Shown: positions 32,983-42,767, counted from the first letter of the stretch. The stretch is 64,000 nt of DNA from an uncultured Lachnospiraceae bacterium (GCA_910579735.1 CAJTUZ010000005.1:123868-187867); one strand, 5' to 3'. Notes: generated by a model from the sequence alone, not told the origin. A program made the numbers and translations.

Positions 32983-33760
32983 AAAGGAACTGCGGATCTG
33001 TCTGCTTTCCGTTAAATACAATATTATGAGAGAGATGCTTAATAAGGTTTCTTTTTTGACGAATGTTCTTTTTATGATGTTCAATAATGCGACGTTTATC
33101 ATACAGTGGATCATCCTTTTCCGGTTAAAAGAAGATATCGGCGGGTATACAATGAGGGAAGTCATGCTGCTGTGGGGACTTTGCTCAAGCAGTTATGGGG
33201 TGTCGCATATTCTGTTCGCGAGGGTGTTTTCGCTTCATGAAGTTATTATTAACGGCAAATTAGACGCCTATCTGGTTCTGCCGAAAAATGTCCTGCTCAG
33301 TGTTTTGACATCATCGACCAGTACTTCAGCGATCGGAGATGCTCTGTATGGACTGCTTCTGCTCTTTGTTTTTTGTTTCAGTATAGAAAGATTTTTCCTG
33401 TTCCTTCTCTTTTCGATAACCGGTGCAGTCATTATAACAGCATTTGCCCTGCTAATGGGGAGCCTGTCTTTCTGGTTTGTGAGAGCGGATATGTTTGGGA
33501 AAAATATGGTAAACAGCATGGTCGGTTTTTCGACTTATCCGGACGGCATATTCAAGGGAGGAACAAGATTTTTGCTTTATCTTGTTATTCCGGTGGGCAT
33601 GTCGATCTATCAGCCGGTGCATATTATGCTGAATTTTGATGCCGGGAGATTTTTGACAGTGTGCGGCTATACGTTTCTGCTGACGGCAGCTGCGGTCTTT
33701 GTTTTTTATCGTGGTCTGCGAAGATATGCATCGGGAAATCTGATGGAAGCGAAGATGTAA
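32966..33760 (+). CDS. ABC-2 family permease, second subunit
   Basis: A 264-residue membrane protein with six predicted helices. It shares the partner's layout: a cytoplasmic start with the conserved Y-N-x-M-R-E, the segment FSLHEVIINGKLDAYLVLPKNVLLSVL, and a closing FYRGLRRYASGNL. The ATG at 32966 is after GGAAGGGGG and overlaps the end of the first permease gene by 17 bases. The earlier in-frame start lies before that site. It completes a three-gene exporter. Confidence 0.85.
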   Translation: MLTAVKKELRICLLSVKYNIMREMLNKVSFLTNVLFMMFNNATFIIQWIILFRLKEDIGGYTMREVMLLWGLCSSSYGVSHILFARVFSLHEVIINGKLDAYLVLPKNVLLSVLTSSTSTSAIGDALYGLLLLFVFCFSIERFFLFLLFSITGAVIITAFALLMGSLSFWFVRADMFGKNMVNSMVGFSTYPDGIFKGGTRFLLYLVIPVGMSIYQPVHIMLNFDAGRFLTVCGYTFLLTAAAVFVFYRGLRRYASGNLMEAKM

Positions 33761-33779
33761 AGCGGCAATGTATTGCAAA

Positions 33780-33824
33780 GGGGGCATCGCGTAATCATCT
33801 GTTTGATGATTTTACGATACCCCC
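33780..33824. terminator. Bidirectional hairpin between converging operons
   Basis: A 20-base arm starting GGGGGCATCG pairs with one ending GATACCCCC, with two mismatches and a wobble. It sits between the ABC-2 operon and the converging butyrate kinase gene. T-runs are weak on both sides. Confidence 0.6.
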
Positions 33825-33861
33825 TTCAAAGCATCATTTCCTTTACAGTATGATCAATGCC

Positions 33862-34929
33862 TTAATATACCATAGCTTTCTCTTCACCGTTCAGCACACG
33901 AAGGCCGCCCTGAACAAGCGCTAACAGTTCGTCCTCTCCGGGATATACGGTCATCGGAGCAATCCATTCCGCTTTTTCTTTTAATCCGGCTACAACGGCC
34001 TTATCATATGCGATACCGCCTGTTACGATGATCTGGTCTACTTTTCCGTTTAAGACACAGGCCATGGAGCCGATATCCTTGGCAACCTGAGAAATAAATG
34101 CTTCCCGGATTTCCGCCGTTTTGGTATCGCCGTCCTGTACCATTTTCTCAACATCCCGCATATCGTTGGTATTGCAGTATGCGTTGAATCCGCCGCCGCC
34201 AACGATCTTTTTATAGACTTCTTTTTCAGTATACTGGCCGGAGAAACACATCTTGATCAGTGCGCCGCTCGGTACTGCGCCGGCTCTTTCGGGAGAGAAT
34301 GCGCCATCACCGTCCAGCGCATTGAATACGTCTACAACTTTGCCCTGTTTGTGTGCGCCGACTGAAACACCGCCGCCCATATGTACGACAACGAGATTTA
34401 AGGAATCATAAGCCCTGCCGCATTCTTTAGCGTAGCGCTTGGCAACCGCTTTCTGGTTCAGCGCATGGAATACGCTCGTTCTCGGCAGTTCCGGTACACC
34501 GGAATATCTGGAGGTGGGTTCTAATTCATCTACGACAACAGGATCTACGATATAAGAGGGAACACCGATGGAATCGCCGATCTCTCTTGCGAGAATACCG
34601 CCCAGGTTGGAAGCGTGCTGCCCCTGCTTTCCGATCTTTAAGTCACTTAACAGATCGTCGCTTACTTCATAGGTGCCGCCCGGAATCGGTTTTAACATAC
34701 CGCCGCGTCCTACGACCATGTTCAAAGAGCTGATGTCAAAATTTTTCTCTTTTAACAGATTGACAATGATGTCTTTGCGGAAATCTTTCTGGTCTACAAT
34801 GGAAGCGTACTGTGCAATCTCTTCTGTAGAGTGTCTTAACGTTTCTTCAAATAACAGTGTTTCGTCTTCAAAGACACCGATCTTGGTAGAGGTAGATCCC
34901 GGGTTGATGATTAAACTTTTTACAGCCAT
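33862..34929 (-). CDS. buk: Butyrate kinase
   Basis: Converts butyryl phosphate and ADP to butyrate and ATP, the energy-yielding last step of butyrate fermentation. It has 355 residues of the ASKHA fold: N-terminal phosphate loop INPGSTSTKIGVF, VVGRGGMLKPIPGGTY, HMGGGVSVGAHK and IIVTGGIAYDKAV. GGCGGAC-type purine-rich sequence precedes the ATG. It lies downstream of ptb, with a 150-base gap that holds only AT-rich sequence. Branched-chain acyl phosphates are possible substrates in some relatives. Confidence 0.96.
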   Translation of the reverse strand: MAVKSLIINPGSTSTKIGVFEDETLLFEETLRHSTEEIAQYASIVDQKDFRKDIIVNLLKEKNFDISSLNMVVGRGGMLKPIPGGTYEVSDDLLSDLKIGKQGQHASNLGGILAREIGDSIGVPSYIVDPVVVDELEPTSRYSGVPELPRTSVFHALNQKAVAKRYAKECGRAYDSLNLVVVHMGGGVSVGAHKQGKVVDVFNALDGDGAFSPERAGAVPSGALIKMCFSGQYTEKEVYKKIVGGGGFNAYCNTNDMRDVEKMVQDGDTKTAEIREAFISQVAKDIGSMACVLNGKVDQIIVTGGIAYDKAVVAGLKEKAEWIAPMTVYPGEDELLALVQGGLRVLNGEEKAMVY

Positions 34930-35080
34930 TTTTTGTCCGCCTTTCTTTTTTGTAATTTAAGATTGTTTAATTGGAACTTTTGCATAAGATAAAATATTAT
35001 TAAAATTTACGATAATCATCATAGTTAAAACAATATTTAACTTTTGCGAAAAGCATGATTATTACACGCTTTAAGGCAGT

Positions 35081-35998
35081 TTAGAATTTTTTTAAGTCTT
35101 CTGCTACGACAGCGCCCAAAGCGATGGAATTTACTTTCGTTTCGAAGTCATCGGAACGGGATGTTAAAATAACAGGTGCTTTTGTGCCGGTTAAAATATT
35201 GCCGTTCTTTACTTTTGCCGTATGTACAAGACATTTATAGACCAGATTGCCGGCGTGGATATCAGGGAAAAGAAGAACATCCGCGTCGCCTACGATTTTT
35301 CTGTCTTCCGCGCCTTTGTGTTTGGCAGCGGCAGGATCGATGGCAAGATCCAAGGAAAGCGGGCCATCTACGATACAACCGGGAATCTTGCCTTCTTCAC
35401 ACATTTTGGTCAGTTCATCGGCATCTACGGTAGCCGGCATTTTCGGATTCACCACTTCTACAGCTGCAAGCGGTGCAACCTTAGGATTCGGGATACCGCA
35501 GGCATGGCAGACGTCAACTGTATTTTCAATAATATGTATTTTTTCTTCCAGACTCGGATACGTTAAGAATGCAACGTCGGATAAGAACAAAAGGTGGTCA
35601 ATGCCTTCGATTTCAAATACACATACATGGGATAATGTTTTTCCTGTTCTTAAGCCGACTTCTTTGTCAAGCACGCTTTTTAAGAAAGACTTGGTATCGA
35701 TCAGACCTTTCATATACATATCTGCTTTGCCGGTATGCACCAGTTCAACGGCCTTTAAGGCAGCGGTATAATTGTCTTTTTCATCGATGATCTCGAATCC
35801 ATCAAGGGACATGTTCATGGACGCCGCAACTTCTTTAATTTTGTCTGCGTCGCCGACCAGAATCGCTTCTGCGATATTGCGTTCTTTCGCAGCCTGCACT
35901 GCTTCCAGAACGGCATCGTCCTGTGCAACCGCAACAGCTACTTTTTTCAGGCTGCATTCGGATACCTTAGATAATAAGTCTTCAAAACTCTTGCTCAT
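35081..35998 (-). CDS. ptb: Phosphate butyryltransferase
   Basis: Makes butyryl phosphate from butyryl-CoA and phosphate, feeding butyrate kinase. It has 305 residues of the phosphate acyltransferase fold, with AEAILVGDADKIKE, MYMKGLIDTKSFLKSVLDKEVGLRTG, VCVFEIEGIDHLLFLSDVAFLTYPS and the closing LTSRSDDFETKVNSIALG. The ATG at 35998 is 6 bases after GGAGG; an earlier in-frame ATG overlaps that site. The ptb-buk order indicates butyrate production by the kinase route rather than butyryl-CoA:acetate CoA-transferase. Confidence 0.96.
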   Translation of the reverse strand: MSKSFEDLLSKVSECSLKKVAVAVAQDDAVLEAVQAAKERNIAEAILVGDADKIKEVAASMNMSLDGFEIIDEKDNYTAALKAVELVHTGKADMYMKGLIDTKSFLKSVLDKEVGLRTGKTLSHVCVFEIEGIDHLLFLSDVAFLTYPSLEEKIHIIENTVDVCHACGIPNPKVAPLAAVEVVNPKMPATVDADELTKMCEEGKIPGCIVDGPLSLDLAIDPAAAKHKGAEDRKIVGDADVLLFPDIHAGNLVYKCLVHTAKVKNGNILTGTKAPVILTSRSDDFETKVNSIALGAVVAEDLKKF

Positions 35999-36168
35999 TT
36001 TTTCCTCCATTCCGAAGTATTCAACTTTACACCTCGTTATTTATATTTTTCTATATGGTACATATAGTATACAAAAAAATAGTATCACTTCCGGCCGCAA
36101 AAATCAAATTCTGAATGGGAAATATTTTATATTTTGCCGTGGTTTCTTTAAAGATCATACATCCATTG

Positions 36169-36197
36169 TTGAATTTATGTAGTAAATCTGCTACAAT
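36169..36197 (+). promoter_or_regulatory. secA promoter
   Basis: TTGAAT, 17 bases, TACAAT, about 100 bases before the secA ATG, in the gap between the divergent ptb and secA genes. Confidence 0.65.
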
Positions 36198-36295
36198 ATA
36201 GCTTGGTATTTTCTGTAAAAAGGGATAGAAGCGGCATTGCGCACAGTTGGCAGGTATTTGCCGGCATGTGTGTCTATGCGCAGATAGGAGCAGAA

Positions 36296-38863
36296 ATGGG
36301 CGTAATACAAAAAGTTTTCGGAACGCACAGTGAAAGAGAGATAAAACGGATAGAAAGTCTGGTAAATAAAATTGAATCACTCAGAGATTCGATGATGGAG
36401 CTGAGTGACGACAGCTTAAAGGACAAGACCAGAGAATTTAAGAAAAGGCTGCAGGAAGGCGAAACATTGGACGATCTGCTTCCCGAAGCATATGCAGTGG
36501 TCAGAGAGGCGGCAAGGCGTATTCTGAAAACAGAGCATTATCGTGTACAGTTGATCGGCGGTATCATACTCCATCAGGGTCGTATTGCCGAGATGAAAAC
36601 AGGTGAAGGTAAAACGCAGACCTGTCTTTTACCGGCCTATTTAAATGCACTGGACGGGAAAGGCGTGCATGTCGTTACCGTCAATGATTATCTGGCAAAG
36701 CGTGATGCGGAATGGATGGGACAGGTTCATGAGTTTCTCGGTCTGTCGGTCGGTGTGGTATTAAACAGCATGAAGTCCGATGAGCGCAGAGAAGCCTATC
36801 AATGTGATATTACGTATGTGACAAATAATGAGCTGGGATTTGACTATCTGCGTGATAACATGGTCATTTATAAAGAACAGCTCGTTCTGCGCGATCTGCA
36901 TTATGCGATTATCGATGAGGTAGACTCTGTTTTGATCGATGAAGCGAGAACACCGCTCATTATTTCCGGACAGAGCGGCAAATCCACGAAGTTATATGAA
37001 GCCTGCGATATCCTGGCAAGACAGCTTACACGCGGAAAAGATATGGAAGCGCTTTCCAAGATGGATGCCATTATGGGTGTTGAACGGGAAGAGACGGGAG
37101 ACTTTATCGTAAATGAGAAGGATAAAGTCGTAAACCTGACGGAACAGGGCGTTGCGAAAGTAGAGCGTTTTTTCCAGATAGAGAACCTGGCCGATCCGGA
37201 GAATCTGGAGATCCAGCACAATATCATTCTGGCGCTGCGCGCGCATAATTTGATGTTCCGCGATCAGGATTATGTCGTGAAGGATGAACAGGTATTGATC
37301 GTCGATGAATTTACCGGCCGTATCATGCCGGGACGCCGTTATTCGGACGGCCTGCATCAGGCGATCGAAGCCAAGGAGCATGTAAAGGTCAAAAGAGAGA
37401 GTAAAACGCTTGCAACCATTACGTTCCAGAACTTTTTTAATAAATTCGAGAAAAAATCCGGTATGACAGGTACTGCCTTAACGGAAGAAAAAGAGTTTCG
37501 CGATATCTACGGCATGGATGTTGTAGAAATTCCGACGAACAGGCCGATTGCCAGAATCGACAGACAGGATGCCGTTTACAAGACGAAGAGAGGTAAACTG
37601 AACGCGATTATTGATGCGATTGCCGAAGCGCATGCCAAAGGACAACCTGTACTGGTCGGCACGATCACGATCGAGGCATCGGAAGAGCTGAGTTCTCTTT
37701 TGAAGAAAAGGGGGATTGAGCATAAAGTACTGAATGCGAAATTCCATGAGCTGGAGGCTGAGATCGTTGCGGATGCGGGTATTCACGGCGCAGTTACGAT
37801 CGCCACTAACATGGCGGGACGTGGTACGGATATTAAACTGGATGAGGAAGCAAGAGCGGCAGGCGGTCTCAAGATCATCGGTACGGAACGCCATGAATCA
37901 AGACGTATCGACAATCAGCTGCGCGGACGTTCCGGAAGACAGGGAGATACCGGTGAATCCAAATTCTATATTTCCCTGGAAGATGAACTGATCAGACTTT
38001 TCGGTTCCGAGCGGATGATAGCGATGTTCAATGCGCTGGGCATTCCGGAAGATCAGGAGATAGAGCATGGTTCTTTGACCAAGGCGATTGAAAAGGCGCA
38101 GAAAAAGATCGAGAGCAACAACTTCGGGATCAGGAAAAATCTGCTGGAATATGATCAGGTTATGAATGAACAAAGGGAGATCATCTATGAAGAGAGACGG
38201 CGCGTATTAAACGGAGAGAGCATGCGCGACGCTATTTATAAAATGATCACCGATATTGTGGAAAACTGTATCGATATCTGTATCGGTGACGACAGCGATT
38301 TCGAAGAGTGGGATTTCAATGAACTCAATACCCTGCTGATTCCGACAATCCCGTTACAGCCTGTTACGCCGGAGAGGGTGCTGAAACAGAAGAAGAACAG
38401 TTTGAAACAGCAGTTAAAAGAAGAAGCGGTCAAGCTCTATGAGAGCAAAGAGGCCGAATTCCCCGAACCGGAAGCAATTCGTGAGATTGAGCGCGTCATC
38501 TTATTAAAAGTGATCGACAGAAAATGGATGGATCATATTGACGATATGGATCAGCTCAGACAGGGCGTAGGTCTGCAGGCATATGGGCAGAGAGATCCGC
38601 TCGTGGAATATAAGATGAACGGCTATGAAATGTTCGACGAAATGACACAGAATATTAAGGAAGAAACCGTGCGTCTGCTGTTCCGCGTCCGCATCGAGCA
38701 GAAAGTGGAGCGTGAGCAGGTAGCCAAAGTAACGGGAACGAATAAGGACGAATCTCTGCCGAAGGGACCGGTTAAACGCGCGGAGGCCAAAGTATATCCG
38801 AATGATCCGTGTCCATGCGGTTCCGGGAAGAAATATAAGCAGTGCTGCGGAAGAAAAGCATAA
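36296..38863 (+). CDS. secA: Preprotein translocase ATPase SecA
   Basis: Motor that pushes unfolded proteins through SecYEG. It is 855 residues, the normal size. Nucleotide domain 1 has Walker A in MKTGEGKTQT (about 100-109) and VDSVLIDEARTPLIISG. The cross-linking domain follows. Nucleotide domain 2 has NMAGRGTDIKL and QLRGRSGRQGD. The C-terminal zinc SEC-C motif is C-P-C-G-S-G-K-K-Y-K-Q-C-C-G. The ATG is 5 bases after AGGAG; the frame is open 31 codons further but without a ribosome-binding site. prfB follows after 70 bases, a common Firmicute order. Confidence 0.97.
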   Translation: MGVIQKVFGTHSEREIKRIESLVNKIESLRDSMMELSDDSLKDKTREFKKRLQEGETLDDLLPEAYAVVREAARRILKTEHYRVQLIGGIILHQGRIAEMKTGEGKTQTCLLPAYLNALDGKGVHVVTVNDYLAKRDAEWMGQVHEFLGLSVGVVLNSMKSDERREAYQCDITYVTNNELGFDYLRDNMVIYKEQLVLRDLHYAIIDEVDSVLIDEARTPLIISGQSGKSTKLYEACDILARQLTRGKDMEALSKMDAIMGVEREETGDFIVNEKDKVVNLTEQGVAKVERFFQIENLADPENLEIQHNIILALRAHNLMFRDQDYVVKDEQVLIVDEFTGRIMPGRRYSDGLHQAIEAKEHVKVKRESKTLATITFQNFFNKFEKKSGMTGTALTEEKEFRDIYGMDVVEIPTNRPIARIDRQDAVYKTKRGKLNAIIDAIAEAHAKGQPVLVGTITIEASEELSSLLKKRGIEHKVLNAKFHELEAEIVADAGIHGAVTIATNMAGRGTDIKLDEEARAAGGLKIIGTERHESRRIDNQLRGRSGRQGDTGESKFYISLEDELIRLFGSERMIAMFNALGIPEDQEIEHGSLTKAIEKAQKKIESNNFGIRKNLLEYDQVMNEQREIIYEERRRVLNGESMRDAIYKMITDIVENCIDICIGDDSDFEEWDFNELNTLLIPTIPLQPVTPERVLKQKKNSLKQQLKEEAVKLYESKEAEFPEPEAIREIERVILLKVIDRKWMDHIDDMDQLRQGVGLQAYGQRDPLVEYKMNGYEMFDEMTQNIKEETVRLLFRVRIEQKVEREQVAKVTGTNKDESLPKGPVKRAEAKVYPNDPCPCGSGKKYKQCCGRKA

Positions 38864-38933
38864 AGATTTTCCGGAACAGGAAGAGGCATAGAGAGAAAAG
38901 AGAGAATAGAGAATAGGAAAGAAGGTGACGTTT

Positions 38934-40044
38934 TTGGTAGAATTAGATAATATGAAGTCTGAACTGCAGGCTTATGAAACTCCATTAGCGGAAGTGAGGG
39001 ATTCACTTTGACTTAGCGAATAAGGAGAAGCGGATCGAGGAATTGGAGATGGAGATGCAGGCGCCGGGTTTCTGGGACGATCCGGAGCGCTCCAATCAAA
39101 AAATGAGGGAAGCCAAGAACCTGAAGGATGTCGTAGAAACCATGAAGGGACTTGAAAACCAGTATGAAGATATTCAGACGTTGATCGAGATGGGATATGA
39201 AGACAATGATCCTGCGATCATTCCGGATATCAGTGAAGAACTGGAGTCCTTTAAGACGACTTTCGAGCAGATCAGAGTAAGTACACTGCTTTCAGGAGAA
39301 TATGACAGAAATAATGCGATCCTGCGTCTGAATGCCGGAGCAGGAGGAACAGAGAGCTGTGACTGGTGCAGTATGCTTTATCGTATGTATACCCGCTGGG
39401 CGGAGCGGAAGGGATTCTCGTTAGAAGTTCTTGATTATCTGGATGGCGACGAAGCAGGTATTAAATCCGTTACGTTCCAGATCAACGGCGAGAACGCCTA
39501 CGGCTATTTGAAGTCCGAAAAGGGCGTGCACAGACTTGTCAGAATATCGCCTTTTAATGCGCAGGGGAAACGACAGACTTCTTTCGTATCGTTAGACGTC
39601 ATGCCGGATATCGAAGAAGATGTGGATGTGGAAATAAAAGACGAAGATATTCGGATCGATACTTACAGAAGCAGCGGCGCCGGCGGGCAGCATATCAATA
39701 AAACATCGTCGGCTATCAGGATCACGCATTTTCCGACAGGTATCGTAGTGACATGTCAGAACGAAAGAAGTCAGCATATGAACAAAGATAAAGCCATGCA
39801 GATGCTGAAGGCCAAGCTGTATATGTTAAAACAGGAAGAAAATGCAGAAAAACTGTCCGATATCCGCGGAGACGTGAAGGAGATCGGCTGGGGGAATCAG
39901 ATTCGTTCCTATGTTATGCAGCCCTATACTATGGTAAAAGATCACAGGACCAACGAAGAATCAGGAAATGTAGATGCGGTCATGGACGGAGCGATAGATC
40001 CGTTTGTCAACGCCTATCTGAAATGGAAAAGCGTCGGGAATTAA
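38934..40044 (+). CDS. prfB: Peptide chain release factor 2 with programmed +1 frameshift
   Basis: Recognises UGA and UAA stop codons and releases the peptide. It is encoded in two frames: 25 codons from TTG at 38934 (after GAAGGTGA) end at CTT-TGA (39006-39011). A +1 shift at CTT then reads GAC and continues 344 codons to 40044, giving 369 residues. GAGGG lies just before the shift site as the usual stimulator. The second frame has the GGQ motif (SGAGGQHINKTSSA) and the stop-codon recognition region. The shift is the known autoregulation: low RF2 favours shifting at its own UGA. Confidence 0.96.
38993..39012 (+). other. prfB frameshift site
   Basis: GTGAGGG, five bases, CTT-TGA-C. The Shine-Dalgarno-like stretch, slippery CTT and in-frame TGA followed by C are the canonical elements, though the spacing is slightly longer than the classical three bases. 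Confidence 0.93.
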
Positions 40045-40070
40045 CATCCCGGCGCTTTCGTAATCTTTTA
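40030..40070 (+). terminator. Terminator overlapping the prfB end
   Basis: AGCGTCGGGA pairs with TCCCGGCGCT (one wobble) around ATTAACA, so the last prfB codons and its stop lie within the hairpin. TTTCGTAATCTTTT follows. Confidence 0.7.
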
Positions 40071-40085
40071 TTGCAATATTCTTAA

Positions 40086-40805
40086 TTAATTATTCTTTAT
40101 CAAGTCAAGGAAAAATTCCGTACAAGCAGCATTCATATAGGGAATCAGCCATAAAAGGGCAATTCCGCAGGATAAAAAGCCAAGCAGCATGAGCGGCAGA
40201 AAACTGATGACCAGATAGAACAATCTGCCTTTATTGCCTTTCATGAGCAGCCTGCTCATGGATAAAAGCTGTTTTACGGAATAATCCGGAAAGTCGTGCA
40301 GCAGATAAAACGCCTGTGCGTAAACTAAAGAAATCATTACCGATACAACAAGATAGATGAGCATAGCCAGATAATAAACCAGTATTGCTGCAGCGTTTCC
40401 GGGATAAATCAGCACGATATAGGAGCAGATTGTCATCGGCAGCATGGAAAGGTAAGTCCAGGCCGATAAATAGATCATAATAAGGAGCGCTTTATCCGGG
40501 GCCAGTTTAAATCCATAGAAAACATCGCTTACCGTAACCGGTCTGCCGCAGGAGATCTTTAAGTACAAATAATTGCTCCCGGAAGTAAACAGTCCTGTCA
40601 GAACAGATATTACAAACGAAATGATAAATTGTAATATAAGTCCCGGTATCGTACCGGTGTTGATAAAAAACGTACAGATGGCATTCGTTAAGCCGACAGT
40701 CAGGGCAACAACGACGGTTGCGCCTACGACCGTACCGTATTTCCCAAGCAGATGTTCTTTGGCAAGCGCCTTTAGTTCCGCTGAAGATTTATATTTTTTA
40801 TTCAT
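40086..40805 (-). CDS. DUF975 family membrane protein
   Basis: A 239-residue integral membrane protein with about six hydrophobic helices. The start (YKSSAELKALAKEHLLGKYG) and the later YAQAFYLLHDFPDYSVKQLLSMSRLLMKGNKGRLFYL are the patterns I recall for DUF975: amphipathic N-terminal helix and a cytoplasmic S-R-x-L-M-x-G-N/H-K loop. Function is unknown. It is the last of three or four consecutive minus-strand genes with gaps of 20-40 bases, and converges on prfB. Confidence 0.85.
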   Translation of the reverse strand: MNKKYKSSAELKALAKEHLLGKYGTVVGATVVVALTVGLTNAICTFFINTGTIPGLILQFIISFVISVLTGLFTSGSNYLYLKISCGRPVTVSDVFYGFKLAPDKALLIMIYLSAWTYLSMLPMTICSYIVLIYPGNAAAILVYYLAMLIYLVVSVMISLVYAQAFYLLHDFPDYSVKQLLSMSRLLMKGNKGRLFYLVISFLPLMLLGFLSCGIALLWLIPYMNAACTEFFLDLIKNN

Positions 40806-40828
40806 AGGTAGTATGCTCCAATCACGCC

Positions 40829-41329
40829 CTAGCAGGCAAGGTCTACATTCATTCCGAGATACTTGTTGGCAGCATCGGAAGATTTCATTTCCTTCTGATA
40901 AGGATTTTCTTCGTTAAAATATTTGATCTGTGTCGATGTCGTACCGCCTGCCACATAAGTACGTCCGCACTCCGGGCAGACCGAAGTTTTGATAGCGACA
41001 TTACAGGACATTACTTTGCCGTTATTTTTTGCCGCATCTTTATAAGCGTTGGAAACATGTTCCTGCTCATGACTTCTGACTCTGGAGGCAGCAGCATTCG
41101 GTGAAATATGGGAAGCGGCCTTAAAAGATACCATTTCATCCGAACCGTCCTGATATTTACGGTTCTTACAGGTTTCACATTCCGCAGGAGACGATTTGCG
41201 TCCCGCCTGTTTTTCAACAGACTCTCCCGGATTACGGATGATCTGTCTGACGGTATCGCTCCCGTCCGATGCGGCAGACTGCATAGAGGCAGAAGCGCTG
41301 TATCCATTTGTATTGATTCTGTTTATCAT
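40829..41329 (-). CDS. Putative zinc metallopeptidase with HExxH motif
   Basis: A 166-residue protein with a low-complexity N-terminus (INTNGYSASASMQSAASDG), a cysteine pair C-E-T-C, then RVRSHEQEHVSNAYKDA, which contains HExxH, and a further pair C-P-E-C before GRTYVAGGTT. The order, an HExxH preceded by V/R-x-H and followed by a G-G-T segment, resembles the SprA-related putative metalloprotease family. No signal peptide or membrane helix is seen. The ATG at 41329 is 7 bases after AAAGGAGT; the longer frame begins before that site. Substrate unknown. Confidence 0.65.
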   Translation of the reverse strand: MINRINTNGYSASASMQSAASDGSDTVRQIIRNPGESVEKQAGRKSSPAECETCKNRKYQDGSDEMVSFKAASHISPNAAASRVRSHEQEHVSNAYKDAAKNNGKVMSCNVAIKTSVCPECGRTYVAGGTTSTQIKYFNEENPYQKEMKSSDAANKYLGMNVDLAC

Positions 41330-41386
41330 AATACATACTCCTTTCCGGTTGTTTAGATAGTGTATCAAATAATGGGGAAGCGGCGG

Positions 41387-42241
41387 TTATTCATCAGATA
41401 AACTGCCATCTCCTGTCATTTCGTCCATGATTTCATCAAAGGACATACCGTATATCCGCTCAAATTCCTGATTAAACATTTCATATGCCTCAGGATTCGT
41501 AAAAACGAATATGAGACTGGATGCGGCGATCACCACGTTCATGAGCAGACCGATCGTGCCGCAGATAATGCCTGTTCTTGCTTTCTGGAAGAAATGACTG
41601 CGGCTGCCTTTCGAAAGAATGGCCAGTACAATAGCAATGCTTCCGAGAATAAAGGCAGGATATATTGTAAAAGTAAAGCTGGCAAGAATGGAAATGATAC
41701 CCAGGATCATTGCCGTATTGGCTAAACTGCTTCCCGGCTGCGCAGGAGGTACCTCATAGGCGCCGCGGTTATAATAAGGATACGCATTGTTATTGCCGCC
41801 CGGGTAATGATTGTTCGGATATCCGCTGCCGTAGGGCATATTGTTTTGGTAGGGGCGGCTGTTTGGAAGAGACTGGCCATTTGGCCGCGAAGCCGTGTTG
41901 CCGTAGGGATTATGGTTATAGGGATCGTAAGTCTGACCCGGTATATTGCCGCCGCCTGGCGTACCCTGGGGATACGCAGGATGTTCCTGTACCGGCATTT
42001 GTCCCTGCATCGGTACGGACTGCGGCCCCTGCAGATTCTGCGTGGATACATCAAACGCTGCCGGCTGTTCCTGCGGATGCGGTGCCTGATCCTGTGTCAA
42101 AGAACTCTGCTGCTCCTGTATCGCAACGGTTTGCTGCTCATGCATCGTAACAGTCTGCTGCTCTTGTACCGGAGCAGTCTGTTGATTGGCAGGAGAGGGT
42201 TCCATAGGGGTATCCGATTGTGTATGATGTTGAAAATCCAT
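41387..42241 (-). CDS. Gln/Pro-rich protein with DUF4190-like membrane domain
   Basis: A 284-residue protein in two parts. Residues 1-165 are disordered, with repeated E-Q-Q-x-V/S units followed by a P-, N-, Y- and G-rich stretch (PYGSGYPNNHYPGGNN). Residues about 170-245 form two membrane helices in the DUF4190 style (SLANTAMILGIISILAS and GIICGTIGLLMNVVIAASSLIF), with an acidic cytoplasmic tail. The layout is common in Lachnospiraceae genes of unknown function. The biased composition opens long but meaningless ORFs on the other strand. Confidence 0.7.
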   Translation of the reverse strand: MDFQHHTQSDTPMEPSPANQQTAPVQEQQTVTMHEQQTVAIQEQQSSLTQDQAPHPQEQPAAFDVSTQNLQGPQSVPMQGQMPVQEHPAYPQGTPGGGNIPGQTYDPYNHNPYGNTASRPNGQSLPNSRPYQNNMPYGSGYPNNHYPGGNNNAYPYYNRGAYEVPPAQPGSSLANTAMILGIISILASFTFTIYPAFILGSIAIVLAILSKGSRSHFFQKARTGIICGTIGLLMNVVIAASSLIFVFTNPEAYEMFNQEFERIYGMSFDEIMDEMTGDGSLSDE

Positions 42242-42281
42242 AGGTTTTCCTCCTGTATATTACAGAAAATAACCGTTTTTG

Positions 42282-42767
42282 TTACTGATCAAGATGATAG
42301 ATACGGTTGTATAATTGTTGAAATTCTTCCGGAGAAAGCTCCAATGCAGACTCCTCGTAAAAAGGGGTTCCGTTTTGGACACCCATGCGAAGGACGCAGG
42401 GGCCATCCAGATAATAGCTTTGGCATTCGTAGTCGGAGGGCAGTGCACTGTTGATGTATGAAGCCAGAGCCTGCGCTGCCTGCAGAGGTTCTTTACCGGC
42501 CGTGCCGCCGATGGCAGGTCCTGTCGGTCCGCTGTAGACATTCAGATAAACCGTATTTCCAGTATCCGATACAGCGGCAATACAATAAGAATATAAGTCT
42601 TCGTTGTTTTCCGTTTCATAAAGCGGATCGCCGAATAATGTCCGCAGATTGCCGTAAATACGTGCGCATTTATTGCCGTAATCATCAAATCCATTGATAA
42701 GACGATATATTTTACTTGTTCCGGCAAGGAAATCCTGCTCTTGTACTGCGCTGAATGTATATGCCAT
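42282..42767 (-). CDS. Conserved hypothetical protein
   Basis: A 161-residue soluble protein without signal peptide or membrane helix, mixed alpha/beta in character (AYTFSAVQEQDFLAGTSKIY near the start, then YSGPTGPAIGGTAG and a C-terminal ALELSPEEFQQLYNRIYHL). I do not recognise a family. The ATG at 42767 is 8 bases after CGGAGA; the longer open frame has no ribosome-binding site. It leads the short minus-strand group that includes the Gln/Pro-rich protein, the HExxH protein and the DUF975 protein. Confidence 0.6.
   Translation of the reverse strand: MAYTFSAVQEQDFLAGTSKIYRLINGFDDYGNKCARIYGNLRTLFGDPLYETENNEDLYSYCIAAVSDTGNTVYLNVYSGPTGPAIGGTAGKEPLQAAQALASYINSALPSDYECQSYYLDGPCVLRMGVQNGTPFYEESALELSPEEFQQLYNRIYHLDQ

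Noticed and set aside
41710..42454. Long plus-strand ORFs opposite the Gln/Pro-rich protein
   Set aside because: No ribosome-binding site and composition explained by the biased codons of the real minus-strand gene.
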